Shown here: positions 1-6,781 of the stretch, piece after piece
How positions within the stretch are numbered: position 1 is the first letter of the stretch
Layout of the letters: every line of letters starts with the position of its first letter
NCBI GenBank assembly: GCA_900314375.1
Contig: OMVC01000113.1
Span: forward strand, 1-13,027
Direction of reading: 5' to 3'
Source of the DNA: an uncultured bacterium
Lineage (GTDB): Bacteria > Cyanobacteriota > Vampirovibrionia > Gastranaerophilales > Gastranaerophilaceae
Length of the DNA stretch: 13,027 nt
Position numbers and translations under genes: made by a program
Notes under the pieces: model-generated
Told to the model about the DNA's origin: nothing
The model's input: the letters and a program-made list of their open reading frames with translations, nothing else
Databases searched by the model: none

Positions 1-540
1 TGGCATAATATTATCGTTATGTTCAATCAAATCAACCTGTAAACAGTTTTTTACAAAAGCTTCTAGAATTTCGAGACCGATGTATCCGCTTCCAAGAATG
101 ACTGCGTGTTTTGAAGATCGCATCTTGTCACGTATCGCTATACCATCCTCAATACGTCTTATTGTAAAAATATTATCTGCACCATTTATACCTTTTATGT
201 CAGGAATTTTAGGTCTTGCACCCGTAGCAATTATTAACTTGTCATAGGGCACTGTTTCGCCGTTTTCTAGCTGTATTTCTTTATTTTGAGGAAGAATTTT
301 TGTCACTTTATGTTCAAGAAATACATCAACGCCGCTTTGTTTAAATTCCTCTGGCGAGCGAACCAGAAGTGTTCGGTAATCTTCAAAATTTCCTTCTATA
401 TAATACGGTAAGCCGCACGAAGAATATGACACATGCGTATCGTCCGTATAAATTTTAACGCTTGAATCAGGTAGTAAACGTTTTATTTTCGCAGCAGCCT
501 TTGCTCCCGCCGCGACTCCGCCAATAATAACTATATTCAT
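1..540 (-). CDS. CoA-disulfide reductase / NADH oxidase-type flavoprotein (3' end cut by window edge)
   Basis: N-terminal 180 residues of a pyridine nucleotide-disulfide oxidoreductase; the rest lies beyond the left edge. It opens with an FAD-binding fold (IIGGVAAGAKAA, residues 5-16). Cys42 sits in SYSSCGLPYYI, the single redox cysteine arrangement of CoA-disulfide reductase, NADH oxidase/peroxidase and NADH-dependent sulfur reductase, rather than the CxxxxC pair of glutathione reductase-like enzymes. An ATGARP motif (106-111) and a second dinucleotide-binding motif, ILGSGYIGLE (148-157), follow. Family members reduce CoA disulfide, oxygen, peroxide or polysulfide with NAD(P)H in the cytoplasm; the missing C-terminus prevents choosing between them. 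The ATG at 538-540 is the natural start because the FAD motif begins three codons later, but no Shine-Dalgarno sequence is visible before it. It is the last visible gene of a minus-strand run after the permease and the 46-aa ORF (46 bp gap). Confidence 0.88.
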   Translation of the reverse strand, partial: MNIVIIGGVAAGAKAAAKIKRLLPDSSVKIYTDDTHVSYSSCGLPYYIEGNFEDYRTLLVRSPEEFKQSGVDVFLEHKVTKILPQNKEIQLENGETVPYDKLIIATGARPKIPDIKGINGADNIFTIRRIEDGIAIRDKMRSSKHAVILGSGYIGLEILEAFVKNCLQVDLIEHNDNIMP

Positions 541-586
541 AGCTATAATTTAGCGTTATTTATTAAAATTTATATTCTACATTTGG

Positions 587-727
587 CTAATTTGTGCTAT
601 ATGTATTCAAGATTTTTTCTTTCATAAATTCAAAATAGCCTTTTACATCAATTTCAACATCTTTAGCTTCTTGAACAAGTTCTTGAAACTCTTGTAATAC
701 CTTTTGTTTTTCGATATCTTCGTACAT
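587..727 (-). CDS. Small acidic helical protein, 46 aa, unknown
   Basis: A 46-residue ORF starting MYEDIEKQKVLQEF and ending YSTN, stop TAG. The ATG at 725-727 is preceded by GGGG about 9 bases upstream, an acceptable ribosome binding site. The composition is Glu/Lys/Gln-rich with regularly spaced hydrophobics, suggesting one or two amphipathic helices; there is no signal peptide, membrane segment or cysteine. It lies between the ABC permease (81 bp gap) and the flavoprotein (46 bp gap), all on the same strand, so it may be co-transcribed. I recognise no family. It could be a genuine small gene or a chance ORF; position, ribosome binding site and lack of a competing ORF favour a gene. Confidence 0.55.
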   Translation of the reverse strand: MYEDIEKQKVLQEFQELVQEAKDVEIDVKGYFEFMKEKILNTYSTN

Positions 728-808
728 TTTAATATACCCCGTATTAACCTTTTGACATTTATATATATCGGAGTATTTTAATTAAAACTTTAGCAATATT
801 AAGAAAAA

Positions 809-1690
809 TTAACGTTCATTATAGACAAGTTTTTTGCGAAGATTCCATTGAACAAGAGTCAGCACAAGTATTATCACAAACAATACATAAGCTATAGCAC
901 TTGCCTTGCCGACGTTAAAATATTCAAAAGCATTTTTATAAATCGCATAAACAAGCACGTTTGTCGAATCAAACGGTCCGCCTTCAGTCATCAGATAAAT
1001 CAAATCAAACACTTGGAATGAGCTTATCGCAGTAACTATTACAACAAAAAATATTGTAGGTGATAATAAAGGAATAGTAACATTTTTAAAAGTTTGGAAT
1101 GAATTAGCGCCGTCAATTTTCGCGGCTTCAAATAAGCTCTGGGAGATTGATGAAAAACCTGACAAAAATATTATCATGTTATAGCCGATTAATTTCCATA
1201 CTGACACAATTATCAATGCCGGCATAGCGAAATTCGAATCATACAACCAATTAATATGAATATGTAAAAACTGATTTAATAAACCTATATTCGGGTCAAA
1301 AATCCAAGCCCATACAATGCCTACAACCACCATAGGCGTAATGAACGGCAAAAAATAAGCGCTTTTAAAAAATTCACTTCCCCTTATTTTATTATTCAAT
1401 ATTGACGCCAGTACAAGGGGAAGCACAACGCCTAAAACAGATACGGATAATGCAAATACAACTGTATTACATAAGATTTTCCAGAACAAATTTTCTTTGA
1501 ATAAATCCGTATAATTACTTAACCCTACATACTGAATTGGTGTTAATAAATCCCATTTAGCAAAACTCAACCCAAACGAGCATATAACAGGAATTATTAT
1601 AAATATAACAGTACCAAGCAATGCCGGCAAAATAAATATCCAAGCGGAAACATTATCTTTATTCAATAGAGTTTTCAGAAATTTTTTCAT
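809..1690 (-). CDS. Sugar ABC transporter permease, MalF/UgpA (CUT1) type
   Basis: Inner-membrane permease of a carbohydrate importer, 293 aa, the usual length for UgpA/LacF-like subunits. Six membrane segments are visible, roughly at residues 17-40, 72-98, 107-132, 156-180, 212-232 and 262-283. The cytoplasmic EAA loop that docks the ATPase is intact: EAAKIDGANSFQTF at 188-201 with the conserved Gly194, followed by the typical IPLLSPTIF. WIFILPALLG near the start and TEGGP at 235-239 are also characteristic. The family normally works as a heterodimer with a MalG/UgpE-type partner, plus a solute-binding protein and an MsmX/UgpC-like ATPase; none of these is in the window. The substrate cannot be read from the sequence. 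The start has no Shine-Dalgarno, but a good promoter lies just upstream, so the message is probably leaderless. Confidence 0.93.
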   Translation of the reverse strand: MKKFLKTLLNKDNVSAWIFILPALLGTVIFIIIPVICSFGLSFAKWDLLTPIQYVGLSNYTDLFKENLFWKILCNTVVFALSVSVLGVVLPLVLASILNNKIRGSEFFKSAYFLPFITPMVVVGIVWAWIFDPNIGLLNQFLHIHINWLYDSNFAMPALIIVSVWKLIGYNMIIFLSGFSSISQSLFEAAKIDGANSFQTFKNVTIPLLSPTIFFVVIVTAISSFQVFDLIYLMTEGGPFDSTNVLVYAIYKNAFEYFNVGKASAIAYVLFVIILVLTLVQWNLRKKLVYNER

Positions 1691-1717
1691 GATATGATTT
1701 AATTATAAATAAAGGGG
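1690..1717 (+). promoter_or_regulatory. Extended -10 promoter and ribosome binding site of the phosphohexomutase
   Basis: TGATATGAT (1690-1698) is a TGn-extended -10 element with no clear -35 box. It predicts a start near 1705 and a leader of about 20 bases carrying AAAGGGG (1711-1717), 7 bases before the ATG at 1725. It overlaps the opposing permease promoter, so the two genes share a 34-bp divergent control region. Confidence 0.5.
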
Positions 1718-1730
1718 AATAATTATGCAA
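1702..1730 (-). promoter_or_regulatory. Sigma70-type promoter of the permease, likely giving a leaderless mRNA
   Basis: On the minus strand, TTGCAT (1725-1730) and TATAAT (1702-1707) are separated by exactly 17 bp. Transcription would begin about 7 bases after the -10 box, leaving only some 4-5 bases before the permease ATG (1688-1690). This agrees with the absence of a ribosome binding site there. The -35 box overlaps the start codon of the divergent mutase. Confidence 0.6.
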
Positions 1731-3161
1731 AAATATGAACACGCTTTTGGTAAAAATGATATAAGAGGGATTTATAACGACGATATTACCGAAGAATTAT
1801 TTTATAACATAGCAAGAGGTTACATTAGCTGGATAATAAAACAAAACGGCAAAAATACGGAAGATTTAAGAATTAGTGTTTGTATGGATGCAAGGCTTCA
1901 TTCTCCTTCCTTAAAAAAAGCATTAATCACAGGGCTTGAAAATATTGGAGTTAAATATATTGAAGATTACGGTATAGCGCCAACCCCAATCGGTTATTAT
2001 TCCGAATTTGCCCACAATCTTGACGGGGCAATGATTATTACGGCAAGCCATAACCCGAGCGAATATAACGGCTTAAAGATGACATATAATCATCAAACTC
2101 TTAATGAAACTCAAATAAAAGAAGTAAAAGAGGTTACCTTTGATTTGTGGGGAGATTATAGTCCTTCTAATAATTCGGTTAACAATTACAAAATAAACAT
2201 TATTCCCGAATACATTTCGGATATGACAAATAGATTTAAAGATTGCGGAAAAGGGATAAAAGTAGTTGTAGATTCAGCAAACGGCACAGGCGGCGTTGTA
2301 GGTCCTGAATTATACAGAAAAATTGGCTGTGAAGTTATTGAATTGTTTTCTGAACCTGACGGCAATTTCCCTAATCATCACCCGAATCCGAGTTCTTTTT
2401 CAACATTAAAAACAATTTCTGAAACTGTTGTAAAAGAAAATGCCGATTTTGGTATAGCTTATGACGGTGATTCGGACAGAATAGGAATAATAGATTCAAA
2501 AGGGAGACCTATGACTGGAGATAAACTCCTTTTAATCTACGCTCTTGATATGATTTCAAGTCTTGATACAAAACCGACTGTCGTGTCTGAAGTTAAATGT
2601 TCTCAAGTTTTATATGACACTATAAATAATACAGGTGCAAATGCCGTTATGTGCAAAACCGGTCATGGCTATATTAAAGAAAAGATGAAAGAAACAGGCG
2701 CTTTATTAGGCGGAGAAATGAGCGGTCATACTTTTTTCAAAGACCGTTATTACGGATTTGATGATGCGGTTTATGCAGGATGTAGAATGATTGAAATTGT
2801 TGCCAAAAATAAAAAATTAAATCCTGAATTTAAAATTGAACAACTTTTAAAACCGTTTGATGAAGTATATACAAGCCAAGAAGTCCGCTATCATTGCCCA
2901 AACGAGCTAAAAAAAGAAGTTTTGGAACAAATGAAATCAAAAGTAAAAAATAATCCAAATATGTTTGGTTCACAAATTCATGACATCGTAACATTAGATG
3001 GTATGAGAATTGTTTTTGACGGTGGTTTTGCGCTCATCAGACAATCTAATACTGAACCGGTATTTACTTTGCGCTTTGAAGCAAAAACAGAAAATGAATG
3101 TAACAGATTTAAAGATGCTATGTTGAGCAGTTTAGACGAATTACTAAAAACAAATGTATAA
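1725..3161 (+). CDS. Phosphomannomutase/phosphoglucomutase (alpha-D-phosphohexomutase)
   Basis: Cytoplasmic enzyme interconverting hexose 6-phosphate and 1-phosphate, feeding nucleotide-sugar and polysaccharide synthesis. All four domain signatures of the ManB/AlgC group are present in 478 aa. The catalytic phosphoserine loop TASHNPSEYNG has Ser108 (residues 106-116). The Mg-binding loop DGDSDR is at 247-252. The sugar-specificity loop GGEMSGH is at 329-335. The phosphate-binding RQSNTEP is at 439-445. The GEMSGH form with an AlgC-like length suggests action on both mannose and glucose phosphates, but substrate choice is not certain from sequence. A glucosamine mutase (GlmM) is unlikely given these loops. 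A strong AAAGGGG ribosome binding site sets the start. It is transcribed alone, diverging from the permease and ending at a hairpin terminator. Confidence 0.95.
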   Translation: MQKYEHAFGKNDIRGIYNDDITEELFYNIARGYISWIIKQNGKNTEDLRISVCMDARLHSPSLKKALITGLENIGVKYIEDYGIAPTPIGYYSEFAHNLDGAMIITASHNPSEYNGLKMTYNHQTLNETQIKEVKEVTFDLWGDYSPSNNSVNNYKINIIPEYISDMTNRFKDCGKGIKVVVDSANGTGGVVGPELYRKIGCEVIELFSEPDGNFPNHHPNPSSFSTLKTISETVVKENADFGIAYDGDSDRIGIIDSKGRPMTGDKLLLIYALDMISSLDTKPTVVSEVKCSQVLYDTINNTGANAVMCKTGHGYIKEKMKETGALLGGEMSGHTFFKDRYYGFDDAVYAGCRMIEIVAKNKKLNPEFKIEQLLKPFDEVYTSQEVRYHCPNELKKEVLEQMKSKVKNNPNMFGSQIHDIVTLDGMRIVFDGGFALIRQSNTEPVFTLRFEAKTENECNRFKDAMLSSLDELLKTNV

Positions 3162-3163
3162 TA

Positions 3164-3195
3164 AAAAGGTGCGATTTTCTCGCACCTTTTATTTT
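3164..3195. terminator. Bidirectional rho-independent terminator
   Basis: An 11-bp perfect stem (AAAAGGTGCGA, 3164-3174, with TCGCACCTTTT, 3180-3190) and a 5-base loop, followed by a T-rich run on the plus strand and, read in reverse, on the minus strand too. It lies between the convergent stops of the mutase and rsfS and can serve both. Confidence 0.92.
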
Positions 3196-3603
3196 CTATT
3201 TACTGTTTGCATATTCGCTATATTCTTGAGCGCAAGCTCTCCAATCATCTTCCAAAATACTGAATGCGTGACTCCAGAATTTTTCTAAAGCATAAGTTTG
3301 TCGTTCTTCTTTATGCAGAATATGAACAACGACATCACCGTAATCCAACAAATTCCAACGATTTTTAGTGTCATTTTCACTTCTTGCCGGCAATCTGCCA
3401 AAGTTTGATTTGACTTTCTCTTTGACAGTTTCCATCAAGGCTTTAACTTGCGGCGTTGAATCGCCTGATGCTATAACAAAATAATCTGCTAATGAAGATA
3501 CATGACTAATATTCAATATTGTAATATCTTTAGCTAATTTGTCATCTAAAAATTGTGCAATTACGCATGCTAACTTGTGCGAATCAATTCTTTTTTCTTC
3601 CAA
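3196..3603 (-). CDS. rsfS: Ribosome silencing factor RsfS (Iojap family)
   Basis: Binds ribosomal protein uL14 on the 50S subunit and blocks joining with 30S, lowering translation in poor growth conditions (family knowledge). The signature elements are present in order: SSLADYFVIASG (36-47), TPQVKAL (50-56), and W83 followed by NLLDYGDVVVHI and the YALEKFW ending (104-110). At 135 aa it is slightly long because of an acidic, aromatic tail after residue 112 that is not part of the core fold. The start is TTG (3601-3603): there is no in-frame ATG nearby, and GGGAG (3611-3615) lies 7 bases upstream. It follows rpiB after 18 bp and is probably its operon partner. Confidence 0.95.
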   Translation of the reverse strand: MEEKRIDSHKLACVIAQFLDDKLAKDITILNISHVSSLADYFVIASGDSTPQVKALMETVKEKVKSNFGRLPARSENDTKNRWNLLDYGDVVVHILHKEERQTYALEKFWSHAFSILEDDWRACAQEYSEYANSK

Positions 3604-3621
3604 AATACTTCTCCCTTATAT

Positions 3622-4056
3622 TTATTCAATCATATCTACTCTTTTTTTATGTCTTCCGCCTTCAAAACCGGTTTTTAACCAGCAATCAACAATATCTAAA
3701 GCCAAATGCTCCCCAATAACTCTTGAGCCAAGACATAAAACATTTGCGTTATTATGCGCGCGAGACACCCTTGCGGAATAAGTATCTCCGCACAATGCAG
3801 CACGAATACCATGGACTTTGTTTGCAACAATCGACATACCTATACCTGTACCGCAAACCAATATTCCTCTGTCTGCTCCGTTTGTTATAAGTTTTCCACA
3901 TACTTTTCTTGCTATGTCAGGATAATCACAAGATTCAGGGGTATATGTTCCTAAATCTTCATACTCAATATTACGAAATTTCAGATAATCAATAATTGCT
4001 TCTTTATACTGTAAACCTGCATGATCACAACCAATTGCAACTTTTAAATTTTCCAT
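3622..4056 (-). CDS. rpiB: Ribose-5-phosphate isomerase B
   Basis: Interconverts ribose 5-phosphate and ribulose 5-phosphate in the pentose phosphate pathway, in the cytoplasm. At 144 aa it has the standard length for RpiB of the RpiB/LacAB family. Visible motifs are CDHAG (10-14), DYPD (44-47), the catalytic loop GILVCGTGIGMSI with Cys68 and Thr70, RAHNNANVLCLG (99-110) carrying His101, and the C-terminal phosphate-binding FEGGRHKKR (131-139). It is RpiB rather than LacA/LacB because the cysteine and histidine of the ribose isomerase are both present. The start is supported by AGGAG 7 bases before the ATG. It lies 72 bp after the adenylyl cyclase and has its own candidate -10 box, so it may be transcribed with rsfS independently of the cyclase. 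Confidence 0.95.
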   Translation of the reverse strand: MENLKVAIGCDHAGLQYKEAIIDYLKFRNIEYEDLGTYTPESCDYPDIARKVCGKLITNGADRGILVCGTGIGMSIVANKVHGIRAALCGDTYSARVSRAHNNANVLCLGSRVIGEHLALDIVDCWLKTGFEGGRHKKRVDMIE

Positions 4057-4091
4057 ATTTATACTCCTATAAAGCTATAAAAACCTCTATA

Positions 4092-4097
4092 ATTATA
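4092..4097 (-). promoter_or_regulatory. Candidate -10 box for rpiB-rsfS
   Basis: A perfect TATAAT on the minus strand, 35 bases before the rpiB ATG, predicting a leader of about 29 bases with the AGGAG site in it. No convincing -35 hexamer is present at 16-18 bp; the nearest TTTACA is 20 bp away. Suggestive only. Confidence 0.4.
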
Positions 4098-4128
4098 CTA
4101 TCAGTTTTCAAAAAAAATGTAAATACTG

Positions 4129-6114
4129 TTATTTTTTTAATCCGTCAATTCTTAAGACTTCATAAATATCCATTTTTTTTGATTTCCCGCGAATTTGCAC
4201 CTCTTTAATTTTTATTACATCAGCAATATCGGAAATATAGTTATATGTAGTGCTGCTGACAAGCAAATTAGTTTTATAAACTTTGTTATAACCTTCAATT
4301 CTGCTTGCCAAATTTACGGTATCACCAATAACAGTATATTCCATTCGCGTATCAGTACCGATATTGCCGATAAAAGCCTCTCCTGTATTTATACCAACAC
4401 CGATTTCAATTCTCGGCTTACCTTCAAATAACCATTTTTCACGCAAATATTCTACTTTTTTAAGCATTTCATAAGCGCATTTTACGGCATTTTGAGGATG
4501 ATTAATATCTTGAATAGGTTCACCGAATATTGCCATGACAGCATCCCCGATAAATTTGTTTATTACGCCGTTATATTTGGTGATAATCGGTTCCATTTGT
4601 CCAAAATATTCGTTTAATATCATTGAAACTTCTTCTGCAGGCATCTTTTCGCTCAAAGACGTAAATCCTCTGATGTCAGAAAAAAGTACGGTAACAACAG
4701 CTCTTTTTCCGCCCAGTTGTAAATCATCAATGTTTTTTACAACGTTCTTCATCACGTCTTGAGAAATGTATTTCCCCATAGCCTGTTTAATTTTTTCTTT
4801 GTTTCGACTTTCTGATAAAAATTTAAAAGTATAACCAAAAACTGCTGTGACGAATTGACATACTAAAGGAGTAGAATAGCTTGTTAATATTCCATTCCAC
4901 GCAAGAGTAAATACTACAGTCAAATATAGGATATCCAGCAAAAATAAGAATAAAATACCTCGAATAAATGTTGTTCTTACAATAAGAATAAAGGCAGGAA
5001 TACATAAAAGCGCAATTAAAAGGGCTGTAACATTTATCCCTGTTTCATTAAGCAAAGTATTATTTTGGAAATTATCAAATACAGTCGCATGTATATCAAC
5101 TCCCGGATGTGAATTTTGTATCGGAGTCCTTAATAAATCGGCATTTTCTCCTGAAATATTTGTACCGATAAATATAATTTTATCTTTAAACATTGCAGGA
5201 TCAATTAAATCATTATTTTTTGGTGCATATCTCTGAGGCGAATTTTCAGGAGTCACACCTGATTTTAATGCCTTATATGTATCAAGTATTCTTGATGCAG
5301 ACATTGACCAATGAGAATAATTTGACTCGTACCCTGCCATTTTTGACGGAAAATGATAATATCTAATCGGTGATAAGAAAATCCCTTTGTCATATTTATA
5401 TTTAAATTTTAATCCTGTTTTTGGTACTGATATGTAGTCATCATTTATTACAATTTCATTTGTATTATTAGCTAAGAGATAAGTTTTAAAAGCCAGTGAC
5501 GGGTAATAAGCATCCTTTATTCTTATAATATTTATATTATCAAATACAAATTCCGAATCGAAATAAACGGAACCATAATGCTTTGTACTGTTTCTTAATA
5601 TATCCGACGCACTTTTTACACCGTTAAATTGTGATTTACCAAACTTGGTATTAAGCTTGACATTTAGGGCATGATTTTTTTCAAAATCAACAAGCATCTG
5701 TGCATCTTCATCATTATAAACATATTCAGGTGAAAACCCTGATACTAAATTATTCATCTTCGATATAATATCAACGCATTTTTTATCTTCTGCAGACAAA
5801 TTGTTATTCACAGAAGTAAAAGTCATATCAAGAGCTACAACTTTTGGTTTTGCATAAGTGTAAAAATAGTCTAATATATCAGCCGTCATATCTTTACCTT
5901 GAGTTTTGAATAAATATTTTTGGTCGGTAAAATCATCAATAACTATTTCCATAACGTCAAGAGAAATCATTTTGTTAGCAGCAAAATTTGAAATCGCAAA
6001 GCTGTCAGCAGTAGGCTTTAAAAATAAATCCGACAATATTACAAATATAAAAACAAGTATTAAATAAAATATCAGAGAATATACATAAAACAGTTTATTT
6101 TTCAGCTTTTTCAT
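4129..6114 (-). CDS. CHASE2-domain class III adenylyl cyclase (membrane sensor)
   Basis: Membrane-bound enzyme likely making cAMP from ATP in response to an extracytoplasmic signal. Order in 661 aa: membrane segment 11-32, CHASE2 sensor about 45-355, three closely spaced membrane segments about 361-430, a short linker, and a catalytic cyclase homology domain about 465-640. Catalytic residues seen are the metal ligands Asp480 (LFSDIRGFT) and Asp524 (KFIGDAVMAIFG), the purine-selecting Lys520 and Thr594 (EYTVIGDTVN), and Asn601 and Arg605 of NLASR. The Lys/Thr pair is the class IIIb pattern of adenylyl, not guanylyl, cyclases, as in cyanobacterial CyaC; some of those are stimulated by bicarbonate (family knowledge). 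GAGG lies 9 bases before the ATG. It diverges from the aldolase operon with a 60-bp gap. The signal sensed is unknown. Confidence 0.94.
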   Translation of the reverse strand: MKKLKNKLFYVYSLIFYLILVFIFVILSDLFLKPTADSFAISNFAANKMISLDVMEIVIDDFTDQKYLFKTQGKDMTADILDYFYTYAKPKVVALDMTFTSVNNNLSAEDKKCVDIISKMNNLVSGFSPEYVYNDEDAQMLVDFEKNHALNVKLNTKFGKSQFNGVKSASDILRNSTKHYGSVYFDSEFVFDNINIIRIKDAYYPSLAFKTYLLANNTNEIVINDDYISVPKTGLKFKYKYDKGIFLSPIRYYHFPSKMAGYESNYSHWSMSASRILDTYKALKSGVTPENSPQRYAPKNNDLIDPAMFKDKIIFIGTNISGENADLLRTPIQNSHPGVDIHATVFDNFQNNTLLNETGINVTALLIALLCIPAFILIVRTTFIRGILFLFLLDILYLTVVFTLAWNGILTSYSTPLVCQFVTAVFGYTFKFLSESRNKEKIKQAMGKYISQDVMKNVVKNIDDLQLGGKRAVVTVLFSDIRGFTSLSEKMPAEEVSMILNEYFGQMEPIITKYNGVINKFIGDAVMAIFGEPIQDINHPQNAVKCAYEMLKKVEYLREKWLFEGKPRIEIGVGINTGEAFIGNIGTDTRMEYTVIGDTVNLASRIEGYNKVYKTNLLVSSTTYNYISDIADVIKIKEVQIRGKSKKMDIYEVLRIDGLKK

Positions 6115-6139
6115 AAAAAAATACCTCGTCTTAATTTTA

Positions 6140-6164
6140 TGATATAATATTTTTTATAAAAAGG
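6140..6164 (+). promoter_or_regulatory. Extended -10 promoter of the aldolase-csaB operon
   Basis: TGATATAAT (6140-6148) is a perfect TGn-extended -10 element without an obvious -35 box, in the 60-bp gap between divergent genes. The predicted start is near 6155. The only ribosome binding site candidate is a weak AAGG (6161-6164), 10 bases before the ATG at 6175. Confidence 0.55.
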
Positions 6165-6174
6165 CAGAATATTT

Positions 6175-6780
6175 ATGAATGTTAATTTAATCGACAAATT
6201 GTCACAAAATAAAATTTATCCTATTATAAGAAATTCAGACCCTAACGAGGTATATAATATAGCTAATGCGTTATATGACGGAGGGGCTGATGTTATAGAA
6301 ATAACGATAGAAAATCCTAAAGTATTTAATGTAATAAATGAACTGTCAAAAAACATGATTATATGTGCAGGCGGGATAATAACTTCTATTCAAGCTCAAA
6401 CAGCAATAGAGTGTGGCGCAAGAATAATATCTTCACCGATATTTCAGCAAAATTTGGTAAAGATATCGAAAGATCGCCAAGTACCGTTTATTGCCGGAAC
6501 ATCAACCGCAAACGAGGCATATAATGCGTGGAAGGCTCGTATACCAATTGTAAAGATTTATCCTGTTACAGCTATGGGAGGAATTGAATATATAGAAAAT
6601 CTTTTAAGACCAATGCCGTTTTTAAATGTAATTCCGCAAGGGGATGTTGAATTAAAAGATGTTAAAGGTTATCTTGATGCAGGCGCATTAGCCGTTGGAT
6701 TGGGCAGACATTTAACTAATGCCGAAACTTATGAACAGATAACGATAAGAACAAAAGAGCTTTTGGAAAGTTTAAAATAA
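6175..6780 (+). CDS. KDPG/KHG aldolase-family protein, divergent
   Basis: A class I aldolase of the Eda family, which cleaves 2-keto-3-deoxy-6-phosphogluconate to pyruvate and glyceraldehyde 3-phosphate in the Entner-Doudoroff and uronate pathways. At 201 aa it has the usual length of this TIM-barrel enzyme. The core is present: Arg19 in YPIIRNS, Glu42 in IEITIENP and the Schiff-base lysine Lys127 in VKIYP. Several phosphate-binding positions differ from textbook members: the barrel strand usually ending GAGTV reads CAGGI (64-68), and the PTGG phosphate loop reads PQGD (154-157). The fold and lysine chemistry are therefore likely, while the exact substrate is uncertain. It is followed after one base by csaB, with which it must be co-transcribed. 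No edd or kdgK is nearby. Confidence 0.82.
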   Translation: MNVNLIDKLSQNKIYPIIRNSDPNEVYNIANALYDGGADVIEITIENPKVFNVINELSKNMIICAGGIITSIQAQTAIECGARIISSPIFQQNLVKISKDRQVPFIAGTSTANEAYNAWKARIPIVKIYPVTAMGGIEYIENLLRPMPFLNVIPQGDVELKDVKGYLDAGALAVGLGRHLTNAETYEQITIRTKELLESLK

Positions 6781-6781
6781 T

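Noticed and set aside
574..800. Promoter for the 46-aa ORF in the 81-bp gap after the permease
   Set aside because: Several AT-rich -10-like stretches exist, but none pairs with a -35 box or TG extension at proper spacing.
4823..5005. 60-codon ORF on the minus strand inside the cyclase gene
   Set aside because: Overlaps the conserved membrane segments of the cyclase in another frame and has no ribosome binding site.
6193..6203. GACAAATTGTC perfect palindrome upstream of the cyclase on its strand
   Set aside because: It lies inside the aldolase coding sequence, is short, and does not fit the CRP consensus TGTGA-N6-TCACA; there is no second copy to support an operator.
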